Assembly: GCA_024278975.1 (NCBI GenBank)
Contig: JAJRSD010000031.1
Span: 1-64,000 of the forward strand
Origin: Bacteroidota bacterium
Lineage (GTDB): Bacteria; Bacteroidota; Bacteroidia; Bacteroidales; Prolixibacteraceae
Reading direction: 5' to 3'
DNA: 64,000 nt
Shown: positions 1-9,391 of the stretch, one piece after another
Layout: each line of letters opens with the position of its first letter
Numbering within the stretch: position 1 is the first letter of the stretch
The notes under the pieces: model-generated
The model's input: the letters and a program-made list of their open reading frames with translations, nothing else
Database searches by the model: none
Told to the model about the DNA's origin: nothing
Made by a program: the position numbers and the translations under genes

Positions 1-300
1 CATTTTACAATGCGAAATTACCCATTTAACTGCCAAGTCTTACAACGTATTGAATTACAATCCTATCGGAATAAATAAAAAGCAAAACTAATGTTACCTC
101 TATATTAACCAACTCGAAAAATTGTTGGTTTTTGATTATTGGCACCACTTCGACTAAAGGAAAAACACGTGACTTGATGTTGAAATTAATAAGGTTATCG
201 CGAAAGTTATCGTGTGTGGGTAAATTTATATGCCAAGGTTTAATATACTGAATAAGGTTTTTTTGAAATATTGATAAAACGCGATTGGGGGGAGATGGAT

Positions 301-333
301 AGTCAAGGCTTCACTTAAAGTGAAACCTTGACT
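301..333. repeat. 33-bp near-perfect palindrome
   Basis: agtcaaggcttcactt-a-aagtgaaaccttgact; one mismatch in 16-bp arms. Confidence 0.9.
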
Positions 334-569
334 GTTAGATGCGGGCGGAATGGCTTGATAGTTACCGGGGTTTTGGTGCGGAGGCTGGCAGGGATTGCAG
401 TGCCACCCTGTTGAAGGCAACGACCTTGTTTTGTTTGGCGGCGGAGGCTGACGGAGGAAGCCCACGCACGGCAATACAAAACAGGGAGTTGACAAAACCG
501 GTAAAACGAAAAGCCCGGCTGCCAGTATAAAAATAAACGTACCCAAAAATGGCACGGGATTGCTTCGCT

Positions 570-627
570 GCGCTCGCAAAATCGTGGACAATATTCATCA
601 TAAGAGATGCGCTCGCAAAATCGTGGA
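570..627 (+). repeat. 19-bp direct repeat pair gcgctcgcaaaatcgtgga
   Basis: Exact copies at 570-588 and 609-627. Confidence 0.9.
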
Positions 628-682
628 GGGAGGTATTTACCGTTGTGGGTACTGTTTATCCTTTTACACTATATTATATGTG

Positions 683-2071
683 TTATTTCAGAAACAGCTC
701 GATAACGGGTATTTCGACGTCGGGTTTGTTAACGGGCAAAACCAAATTGATGTCGTTTTCACCGGTTTCCTGTTTTATCCAGTATCCGTGTGGTTTGCCC
801 ATTTTGATTTCGGAGGCGTCGTGTAAAAACTGTGCATATTTTACTTTGTCGCCATAATCTTTTAGCAGAAAATTTTGCAGCGGATAGTCGAGAAGATGAA
901 TGTACAGCCGATTTGTTTTTTCGTTGTATGTTAGGAGTGTGTTATCGGGCGCAACAAATTGGTCGGGTGCCTGTGTGCATCCATAAATAGACCGATCGTT
1001 TACTTTCATCCATTTTCCCATTTCGGCGAGGGCGTGGTCGGCGCGGGAGTCGAAAGTTCCGCGAGCAGTTGGACCGACATTTAACAGCAGGTTGCCGCCT
1101 TTACTTACCGATTCGATTAAAAGCACAAGCAACTGTTTTGTATCTTTCCAGATGTATTCGTCGCGGTAATAACCCCACGAGCCGGAAAATGTTTGGCATG
1201 TTTCCCACGGAATTTTTACTCCATCCTGCTCTGGCCATTTTTCGACTTTAAACTGCTCGGGAGTAGTAAAATCCCAACCTCCGGCGTAATCTTTTATATC
1301 GGCACGGTCGTTTACCAATATCTTGGGTTGTAGTTCGCGTACCATTTTCATGAGTTCAACAGAACCCCAGTCGCTATGATCTTTCCCGAATTTACCGGGG
1401 AAAGAGTAGTCGAGCCAAAGAATATCGACTTTTCCGTAATTGGTTAGAATTTCGCGAACTTCGTTTTTTAGATACTCGCGATAAACACTCATATCGCGGT
1501 CTTTATTAAGCTCGTCGTACTCCTCTTGTGTTTTTGCACTTTGCGGATGAACGCGGTCGATTGTATAATCGGGGTGATGCCAATCGATTAAAGAGTAGTA
1601 GAATCCGATTCCAAGACCTTCGGCGCGAAACGCATCGACCCACTCTTTTATAATATCCTTTCCGTAGGGTGTGTTCATTATATTATAATCGGTGTATTCT
1701 GATTTAAACATATTGAAACCTTCGTGGTGTTTTGTGGTGATTACGGCATATTTCATTCCGGCGGCTTTGGCTTTTTTTGCCCATTCGGCAGGGTCGAACA
1801 GATCGGGATCGAACATTTCGAAATACTTTTGATAATCTTCGTCGGAAATTCGTTCGCGTTTTTTCACCCACTCGTGGCGAGCTGCCTGCGCGTACAATCC
1901 CCAGTGAATAAACATTCCAAAACGTGCCTCTGTCCACCATGCGAGGCGTTCTTTTTTCTGGTCTGCGGTTTCGTCCCAGATTTTCTTTTGTGCAAAACTT
2001 AGTTGGCTAACAAATGCAGTTAGCAATACAATTAATAATACTCTTTTCATAATAAATTGATTTAGTGACAC
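683..2071 (-). CDS. Alpha-L-fucosidase, GH29 family, secreted
   Basis: 462 aa ORF with signal peptide; GH29-like motifs RFGMFIHWGLYA, YAVITTKHHEGFNMF, DILWLDYSF, SKGGNLLLNVGPTARG. Confidence 0.93.
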   Translation of the reverse strand: MSLNQFIMKRVLLIVLLTAFVSQLSFAQKKIWDETADQKKERLAWWTEARFGMFIHWGLYAQAARHEWVKKRERISDEDYQKYFEMFDPDLFDPAEWAKKAKAAGMKYAVITTKHHEGFNMFKSEYTDYNIMNTPYGKDIIKEWVDAFRAEGLGIGFYYSLIDWHHPDYTIDRVHPQSAKTQEEYDELNKDRDMSVYREYLKNEVREILTNYGKVDILWLDYSFPGKFGKDHSDWGSVELMKMVRELQPKILVNDRADIKDYAGGWDFTTPEQFKVEKWPEQDGVKIPWETCQTFSGSWGYYRDEYIWKDTKQLLVLLIESVSKGGNLLLNVGPTARGTFDSRADHALAEMGKWMKVNDRSIYGCTQAPDQFVAPDNTLLTYNEKTNRLYIHLLDYPLQNFLLKDYGDKVKYAQFLHDASEIKMGKPHGYWIKQETGENDINLVLPVNKPDVEIPVIELFLK

Positions 2072-2193
2072 AACATAATGTATAGTATAGAATTTTGATT
2101 TGTTTTATTATTCTAAGAAATTGAAAAGAAAATTCTTCTAATTTAAAAAAGTTTTGTTTTATTCTGAAAATAAGTGAACTGCTTTTTCAAACT

Positions 2194-2279
2194 GTAAGTC
2201 ATCGCCTCAACTTTCTAACAACCGCATTTGCAAATGTCAACAGTCTGCTGTTTACCTTCCAATTGATACGATGACTTAC
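2194..2279. repeat. 11-bp perfect inverted repeat enclosing 64 nt, between the two fucosidase genes
   Basis: gtaagtcatcg (2194-2204) and cgatgacttac (2269-2279); inner palindrome catttgcaaatg. Confidence 0.85.
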
Positions 2280-2288
2280 TGAAGAAAA

Positions 2289-4370
2289 TTATTCCGTGAT
2301 TATTCCGAATTCGGCAATTCCAACTTTACCATTTTCGATGGCAGACGAAATTGCACTTAGTTTTACATATCTTGCCTTAATTGGTTTAAACTCTTTTTTC
2401 TGCCAAACCGGGCTATTTTTGATGTTTGAGAATTCGCCTTTGGAAACAGGTTTCCCCCAAAACTTTCCATTTTTGCTAACATAAAGCTCGTAGCCAAATA
2501 TTATTCCCGGATTCCATTTTCCCTGATCGGGCAGGTAAGTAAATCCTTTAATATTTAGTTTCTCACCCAAATCGATTATAAAATCGACAGGTGGTTTATT
2601 TTCTACCGACCAGGAAGTTTTTTCGTCGCCATCGAAAATTAAGTTTGCGTGTTCAACTCCTTTAAAATTGCCAACAACTTTCCATTTCTCTTTTGACACA
2701 TCGAAACCGGCAACTGAAACCGGACTTGCTTTTTTATTATCGGGGTCGATTACAATTGCTTTTACTGTTGTTTTTTTGTTCAACAAAAACGGTTTTGTAT
2801 ATTTTGCTGATACCGAAGTTGGTGTTGAACCATCAGTTGTATAATATATATCCAATCCGTTATCGAAACCGTGAATTGAAACTTCTCCGCTCTGGTTTCG
2901 AATAATTTCGGGTTCGACAATAATTTTTGGTGCTTTATAGATTTCGATGTTTGAAATTACAGGACACGCTTTCGAATCGACAATATTCAGTCTGATTTTT
3001 GAAGCTGTTACATTTGGGAAACGTAAAATACGTTTCCTGCCAATTGTTGTTTGCGAATCAATCTCTTTCCACTCGTTATCGATAAAAGTTTCGAGAGTAA
3101 ACTTTTTAACGCGCTGCCCCAACCGGATATCTTCCTGAACAAGAAAACGGTTAAACTCGGTTGGTTTGTCAAAATCTATTGTAACCGATGCTTTTATTAC
3201 ACCGTCGTCGGTTGCCCAATAAGTATCGGGGTTTCCATCGGTAACATTATTAGCGCCATACTTTTTTGAGCCTCCACGAACATTTGTGGCTTCGGCATTT
3301 TTATCTGCAGCAAGATTATTTGCAAAATCGGCTTTTACCGCTTCGGCTAATTTTAAAATTTGCTCAACATCTTTTTCGTGAATGAGTCCGCGGGTATCAA
3401 CAGGGAAATTAATTAGCAGCGATGCGTTTCTTCCTATACTATTATAATATATATCTAAAAGATGTGGTAGTGTTTTTACTTTATGGTCTTCAGATTTATG
3501 ATAATACCAACCCGGGCGGATGGAAACATCAACTTCGGCAGGCACCCAGTAATTTCCGTTTTCGTGCCCCGTGCGCAACTCTTTATAATTTGGTGAACCC
3601 GGATAAAATTCGTCTTTATTTATAGCCGACCAATTTGTTTCCATTGCCCAGCCCTCTTCATTTCCTACCCAGCGAACATCGGGACCGGCATCGGAAAACA
3701 TACATGCCATTGGCTGATTTTCGCGAACAATTTTACGCGTAGTTGGCCAGTCGTAATAGGTTTTTCGGTCGATGCGGCGTTCTTCGTTTGCACCACCGTA
3801 GTAACCGGTTCCACCATTTGCCCCGTCGAACCAAACTTCGAAAACATCGCCGTAATTTGTCATTAACTCGGTAAGTTGATTTCTAAAATATGTGATATAT
3901 TCAGGTTTACCATAATCGGCGTGATTACGATCCCAGGGCGAAAGATAGATACCGAGTTTCAGATCGTACTCTTTGCAAGCGTCAGCAAGTTCGCGAACCA
4001 CATCACCTTTACCGTTTTTCCAAGGAGAGTTTTTAACAGAATGTTCGGTGTATTCCGATTGCCACAAACAAAAGCCATCGTGATGTTTTGCGGTCAGGAT
4101 TATCCCTTTCATACCGGCCTCTTTACAAACCCTTGCCCATTGTCGGCAATCTAATTCAGTAGGATTGAACAGTGCGGGACTCTCGCCACCAAGTCCCCAC
4201 TCCATATTTGTAAAGGTGTTCATATTAAAATGAACAAAAGCGTAAAACTCCATATCGTGCCAGGCAAGTTGCCGTGCCGATGGTAATGGCAAAACAGGTT
4301 CGGGAGGCGGAACTTGTTTACACGAGAGAATAAATACTGTGATAATAAAAAGTAAAATGCGATTTGTCAT
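2289..4370 (-). CDS. Alpha-L-fucosidase (GH29) lipoprotein with C-terminal F5/8 type C (discoidin/CBM32-like) and chitobiase-like domains
   Basis: 693 aa; lipobox FILSCK; GH29 motifs (ILTAKHHDGFCLW, VWFDGANGG); DIYYTTDGSTPT and two discoidin-like segments. Confidence 0.9.
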   Translation of the reverse strand: MTNRILLFIITVFILSCKQVPPPEPVLPLPSARQLAWHDMEFYAFVHFNMNTFTNMEWGLGGESPALFNPTELDCRQWARVCKEAGMKGIILTAKHHDGFCLWQSEYTEHSVKNSPWKNGKGDVVRELADACKEYDLKLGIYLSPWDRNHADYGKPEYITYFRNQLTELMTNYGDVFEVWFDGANGGTGYYGGANEERRIDRKTYYDWPTTRKIVRENQPMACMFSDAGPDVRWVGNEEGWAMETNWSAINKDEFYPGSPNYKELRTGHENGNYWVPAEVDVSIRPGWYYHKSEDHKVKTLPHLLDIYYNSIGRNASLLINFPVDTRGLIHEKDVEQILKLAEAVKADFANNLAADKNAEATNVRGGSKKYGANNVTDGNPDTYWATDDGVIKASVTIDFDKPTEFNRFLVQEDIRLGQRVKKFTLETFIDNEWKEIDSQTTIGRKRILRFPNVTASKIRLNIVDSKACPVISNIEIYKAPKIIVEPEIIRNQSGEVSIHGFDNGLDIYYTTDGSTPTSVSAKYTKPFLLNKKTTVKAIVIDPDNKKASPVSVAGFDVSKEKWKVVGNFKGVEHANLIFDGDEKTSWSVENKPPVDFIIDLGEKLNIKGFTYLPDQGKWNPGIIFGYELYVSKNGKFWGKPVSKGEFSNIKNSPVWQKKEFKPIKARYVKLSAISSAIENGKVGIAEFGIITE

Positions 4371-4514
4371 AATATGATTTTATTTAACAATAATAATTGA
4401 TTTGTCTTTTAAACACAATTTAAACCCAAATGTAACTGAATTCTGTTTATACAAAAAAAATAATGTGTAATTGTATAAATAATTTCATTCAAAATTATAA
4501 GAAAAAGAACCAGA

Positions 4515-7022
4515 TTAAAAACCAATAGTAACTTTTGTCCCACTGTTAGTTGTTTCAATTTTTATTTTGAATCTCCCGTTTTCTTCATTCACCTTCGAAG
4601 TTACACCCTCTGCTTTTTTTACCACAGGTTTTCCTCTCTTTTTATCCCAGAAAATAGTCTGCACTCCGGGCTGCTCAACGGTGTATTCCAATGTTTCATC
4701 CTGAATCCGTGCGTCAGAAATCGGTGTCGAGGACGATTGAATGGAGATGCCCGATTCGTTGTTTGGAAGAACAAAAACGGCAACACTCCACTCGGTTGTA
4801 TCAGATTGAAAGGAGAGGTTTAAATGGTTCTCTTTAACCCGGTATGACTGATTTAAAACAGCAAGTAATTTCGATGAATTAATTTCGGCAGTAAAATCTT
4901 TTGCAAAAGGCAACTCCGAGAAAACGATAATCTGTCCGGCAGCTTCATTGCCGTTTACTGCGGAGTAAATCTCGGGCGAATCGCCAACTTTGCCGGTAAC
5001 CTCCGGATTTATATCAACCAAATATTTTAAAACTTTTTTCGACAGCCCGACTTGCTTTCCCACCCATTTTCGTTCGTCGGGAGTCATTAAATTGAGGTTT
5101 CCCCAAAAACCGTGACCGGTTAAAAGCGAGTTATTTACATTGTATTTCATTTTACCGCGTACGTTTTGCGGATAGTTGGCGTAGGTAAAGAGTTCGAGCG
5201 GAATAATGCCCGCAAATTCGTTGGCAATTGTGCGCATCGACTTTGTGCGGTAAGTGGTGTAATCGTTGTACCAGCTCGCCCCGTTATTCATCCAGAATAG
5301 TTTTCCCTGACTCAGTGATATCAGTCCAACCATTACCCGGCGCGATTCGGTTAAATCCATTTCAATAATGAGTTCCGGTTCGTAATCGGTTAAAATCTCC
5401 ATTGCCCGAACCACATAAATTGGCAACAGATATTCGTAACGTGCCCGTATCTCCTCTTCGGAATAGGAATCGGAACCGTGCTGTAAATTCGGCAAACTAC
5501 TGTAGAAAGTATTTATGGCATCCCATTTCATAAACCGGCACCCCTCGTCAATCATTTTTTTGCAGTCATCGACAAAAATATCGAAAAAGCCGCTCACAAA
5601 ATCGAAAGCCGGATGGTTCCACTGCGCCATTACCGGATTGCCCTCCGAGTCTTTAACAATCCACTCAGCATACTTTTTATAGCGCTGGGTGGTAGAATCA
5701 ATTCCCATGGGCGAATACCAAAGTCCCATTTTAATGCCGTGTTTATCGAGTCTCTTTTTTATGGGGGCGAGTCCTTCCGAAAACCTTTCGCTGTTGGGAT
5801 ACCAGTCGCCTTGCGCCCGATTCCACCCATCGTCTAAAACAAAAATATCTACACCAAGTTCGGCAGCATTTTCAATCTCCTTAAAAATTCTTTCATAGGT
5901 GAGGATTCCGCGCAGTGGTTTGCTTTTGTCTTCGCGCTGCATTCCCCACGTATTGTAGTAGAATTCGGGAATACGCGAAGCAGGCTTCTCACAAATTTGA
6001 TAAAAAAGGTAGTGGCGGATCATCTCTTTTCCCTTCTCCATATTTTCACCCTCATAAAAACCGGATGCAGTCCAAACAGTAGAGTAAGGATGTGTTTTGT
6101 CAATAACCTCTCCGTCGAGGTAGCCACCGCGCAAAACATCAACCGAAACCAAAATATTGTCTCCATCTAACCGGCTCGAAATCCCCAGAAATTTAAAATC
6201 GTCATCGTGAACGGGGAAATTGAAAACTCCCTTTGTTCCTTGCATGGCATCGTTTATTTGGTTGCCACTGCCCAGTTTCTGTTGGTCGAGCATCCCTTTC
6301 AGCCCATCTTGCGAAGCATGTTCGTACGCCGTTAACCAACTTGTCTCACCGTTGGAGAGAATCGACATAGGGCCTTTTACGGTGCAGCCACTCTCCAAAA
6401 CCGTTGTTACAATAATGTCGGGGTAATACATGTGGTTGCCCTTTTGCCTGTCGCCAAAGGTAACCGGCTTTTTCTCCCAACTGGCAATTCTAATCTCACT
6501 CAATTCCACACTCTTTTTAAACTTATTTTGAAGGACATACAAAGGAAAACGAAAATGAAGTTTGCCATTGGTTTTATTTAGTGTGAAAGATTTGTCATTC
6601 GTCTTCAACTCTAATTTCTCACGCATTAAAGTTGAGTTGGGAAATATTTGCTGCGTGATAACAACCTGCAACCCGTTAACATCGGCTTTTACCCCTTCGA
6701 AAGTTAAAATATACTCGGTGCCACCGTTTCCCATTTTTCGGTTCTTCTCACTGCGGAATACCCAAAGTTTATCGTTCGACGAAACAATGCGGTTATTTAT
6801 AACAAACTCGAAATAGGGTTGTTGCGATATTGTGTTTATCGCATTTGAGCCCACTTTATCGTAGAGTTGAACTGCAATTTTATTTGCCCTGGTTTTGCTG
6901 AAGTGAAATGTTTTTGAAAACAGTTCATTCTCAATTTTAAAAGATTTATGGTGTTGAAATGAATTGCAGGAGAATAAAAATAGGGAAAACAGAACAATCA
7001 GAATTGGTTTTAATGATTTCAT
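4515..7022 (-). CDS. Glycoside hydrolase GH36-like alpha-galactosidase, lipoprotein
   Basis: 835 aa; lipobox FLFSCN; FVLDDGWNRAQGDWYPNSERF, KMGLWYSPMG, CRFMKWDAIN typical of clan GH-D. Confidence 0.82.
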   Translation of the reverse strand: MKSLKPILIVLFSLFLFSCNSFQHHKSFKIENELFSKTFHFSKTRANKIAVQLYDKVGSNAINTISQQPYFEFVINNRIVSSNDKLWVFRSEKNRKMGNGGTEYILTFEGVKADVNGLQVVITQQIFPNSTLMREKLELKTNDKSFTLNKTNGKLHFRFPLYVLQNKFKKSVELSEIRIASWEKKPVTFGDRQKGNHMYYPDIIVTTVLESGCTVKGPMSILSNGETSWLTAYEHASQDGLKGMLDQQKLGSGNQINDAMQGTKGVFNFPVHDDDFKFLGISSRLDGDNILVSVDVLRGGYLDGEVIDKTHPYSTVWTASGFYEGENMEKGKEMIRHYLFYQICEKPASRIPEFYYNTWGMQREDKSKPLRGILTYERIFKEIENAAELGVDIFVLDDGWNRAQGDWYPNSERFSEGLAPIKKRLDKHGIKMGLWYSPMGIDSTTQRYKKYAEWIVKDSEGNPVMAQWNHPAFDFVSGFFDIFVDDCKKMIDEGCRFMKWDAINTFYSSLPNLQHGSDSYSEEEIRARYEYLLPIYVVRAMEILTDYEPELIIEMDLTESRRVMVGLISLSQGKLFWMNNGASWYNDYTTYRTKSMRTIANEFAGIIPLELFTYANYPQNVRGKMKYNVNNSLLTGHGFWGNLNLMTPDERKWVGKQVGLSKKVLKYLVDINPEVTGKVGDSPEIYSAVNGNEAAGQIIVFSELPFAKDFTAEINSSKLLAVLNQSYRVKENHLNLSFQSDTTEWSVAVFVLPNNESGISIQSSSTPISDARIQDETLEYTVEQPGVQTIFWDKKRGKPVVKKAEGVTSKVNEENGRFKIKIETTNSGTKVTIGF

Positions 7023-7158
7023 TCAGGCTTTGGTTTAAAATTACGGAATAAATATAACCCTTATTTTTACAGTTGCCAAGAAACGGTTGTTTTTCCATTA
7101 ATTCTATTTCTTCAGAAAAACATCTAACTATCACCCCGCTTATAGCGGTTCAGATACT

Positions 7159-7893
7159 TTACCACTCAGGAGGCCATTTTGAGAGTCCTTTAAAAAACAT
7201 AAGGTCTTTATGGTAAGGTTTTGTTTTGGCTTCTATTGTCAATATTGCAACACAATATTCTGACCATAACCGGGCAAAAAATTTAGGACTGGATATTTCT
7301 CTATCAAATACCAATGTGAATCTGGGTAAGTCCGGGTCTTGCTCAAGCTGTTGGTCTGTTACGCTTATGGCTATTTCAGATAATAATCGTGGAAGTATTT
7401 GGTCTATTATCATCTCTTGCATCTTTTCATTTACTTCACCTGTTACCACAAAATAAGGCATGCCTTCTGAATTGTTCACCCAGTATTCTGTCATACCGGG
7501 TAGGCAAATCTTTAATCTGGAAATATGCTTCTTCCCTAAAGTAGCTTTGCTTCCGCTATAAACTTGCACATGTCCATCAATATAATAAAATGCATTATCC
7601 TCTTCATAAACCCACTTTTTTGCCATGGCGGTATTCCATTGCTCCGATTTTTTTTGATTAGCGATTTCTGATATTTTTTTACGCAAGATTTTTGCTTCAG
7701 GAATCCTATCGTATCCTAATAACTTACCAAATTCACCCGGGCTGATATGTTTTGTTTGTTCGGGGTTTTTTATCCTGCACAGATATAAAAAGGCTAAGCT
7801 GAGTATTGTAGCATCTAAATCATAATACCCGTTAAGGTCGTCATAATGTTCGCGATAGTGCTTCTGTCTTTCAACTAATCCTACTATATAAGT
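7159..7893 (-). pseudogene. Remnant of a large transposase-like protein; both ends missing
   Basis: The listed 175 aa ORF (7159..7686) starts at an internal TTG. The same frame stays open upstream and reads TYIVGLVERQKHYREHYDDLNGYYDLDATILSLAFLYLCRIKNPEQTKHISPGEFGKLLGYDRIPEAKILRKKISEI..., with no start codon, into the end of the neighbouring phosphoesterase gene. YIDGHVQVYSG and related motifs recall a large putative transposase family. Confidence 0.7.
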
Positions 7894-9203
7894 GCAAATC
7901 CGCCCACCATTGATTCTCCATTGGGAGTGAATTTAAAATATATATTTTCAGTTTGCCGTAATTTTTCAGGTATTTCGAAACTCATGGATTCGAACTCTGC
8001 TTTTTCGAGTGAAATCTCCTGCCACTCTTTTAAATTGGTTGAAACAAAATATTGTTCTGCCCCGTGTATATCTTTCATTTTTAAATACTTGCAAAGCATT
8101 ACAATTTTTGTACTCCGGTTTTTTGTCTCATTAAGTGGCATCCTGTAAACCAGCTCTTTAGAATAAGCCCAGAAATTTAAACAGTAGTTTGCATCTGCTT
8201 CTATTAAATAATCCTTATCGTTGCCAACAAATACCTTCCAAAGAATATTATCTAGATTATCGAAAGGTTTTGGAACTTTAGTGGCCTTTGTTAAATCTGG
8301 GAAACCCCCGGTTCTGTAGCCTTTGGTTCGTTGCTTAAAAATTCGTCCGGCAACTTTTCCATCCTGCAAACAATAAATCCAGTAGCCGGGTCTTTCCGGT
8401 CCGCCCCACATATTTGCTGTTCCACATGTAATTTCATGTTCGATAAGTTTTGTTTTTTTTAGTTGGATAATTTCTTGAGCATTTCCATGTTCGTGCCCGC
8501 CAATTAACCAAATCAGTCCACGATGTTTTTCAAAAGCTTTTGAAATTGCTTTTGGAATTCCACGTTCGTTGACCCTGTGTAACATAGAAGGTTGATGAAC
8601 AAGAACAATAACCGATTGATTTTTCGAGATACTTTTTACATCATTAGTCAGCCATTCCATCTGTTTAGCATCTATATAGCCAGTTGAATGTCCGTTTAGT
8701 TTAATAATATGAACTCCCGATTTATTAAACGATTGATATGCCGGATGGTTGGGGAAAACCTGCCAGAATATCTCGGGGTCAATTTCTTCCGGACTGGTAT
8801 CATGATTTCCCAAAGTAAGAACTAATGACACTTTAGAATTTAGAATATCGGCATCCTTTTTAAATGCCGTCAACTCAGAAATAGCTATTTGTCGTTGCTC
8901 CATACTTGGGTTCACTCCAAACGAGGGCGAAGCGTTACAAATCATATCGCCGTTAACGCAATAAAAATCGGGTAGCGGATTCATTTTATTAACCTCGTTA
9001 ACAGTTTCTATCATTCCGTCGGTTCCTTTGGTTTCGTAATGAACGTCTGCCGTAATCACAAAAAATGTATTACCCTTTTTATTCGGGTCGAAATTAATCG
9101 ATTCAAATGCATCGTTGAGAGTTTGATACGGATAATCTTTTTCTAATTGATTGCCAAACAATGTTTTGGGCAGAAAGGAATATCCAATTCCTGACAAAAC
9201 CAA
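7884..9203 (-). CDS. Metallophosphoesterase (calcineurin-like), probable Tat substrate with a damaged 5' end
   Basis: Motifs ITADVHYE, NGDMI, LGNHDT, GGHEHGN. No ATG near the 5' end; the in-frame upstream codons read TAA-Y-I-RRRHFTGLVLSG. Confidence 0.75.
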   Translation of the reverse strand: MVLSGIGYSFLPKTLFGNQLEKDYPYQTLNDAFESINFDPNKKGNTFFVITADVHYETKGTDGMIETVNEVNKMNPLPDFYCVNGDMICNASPSFGVNPSMEQRQIAISELTAFKKDADILNSKVSLVLTLGNHDTSPEEIDPEIFWQVFPNHPAYQSFNKSGVHIIKLNGHSTGYIDAKQMEWLTNDVKSISKNQSVIVLVHQPSMLHRVNERGIPKAISKAFEKHRGLIWLIGGHEHGNAQEIIQLKKTKLIEHEITCGTANMWGGPERPGYWIYCLQDGKVAGRIFKQRTKGYRTGGFPDLTKATKVPKPFDNLDNILWKVFVGNDKDYLIEADANYCLNFWAYSKELVYRMPLNETKNRSTKIVMLCKYLKMKDIHGAEQYFVSTNLKEWQEISLEKAEFESMSFEIPEKLRQTENIYFKFTPNGESMVGGFALI

Positions 9204-9391
9204 TCCGGTAAAATGCCTTCTTCTAATATATTAAACTTTTAGTATTAGCATTAATTATTACAATGTTAAAGATAAAACTTCAGACTTTCGATAATATTAC
9301 AAATCTGATTTATTCAACTACAATATTATTTACACTCTTTTGGTTTAGGTTTGGTTTAATTCTTTAATTTTGCCTAATTAATAATAATCAG

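Noticed and set aside
226-857. Overlapping ORFs on both strands (226..591, 339..530, 362..601, 549..857, 560..826)
   Set aside because: Mutually overlapping, no domain-like content, lie across inverted repeats and GC-rich structure; treated as non-coding.
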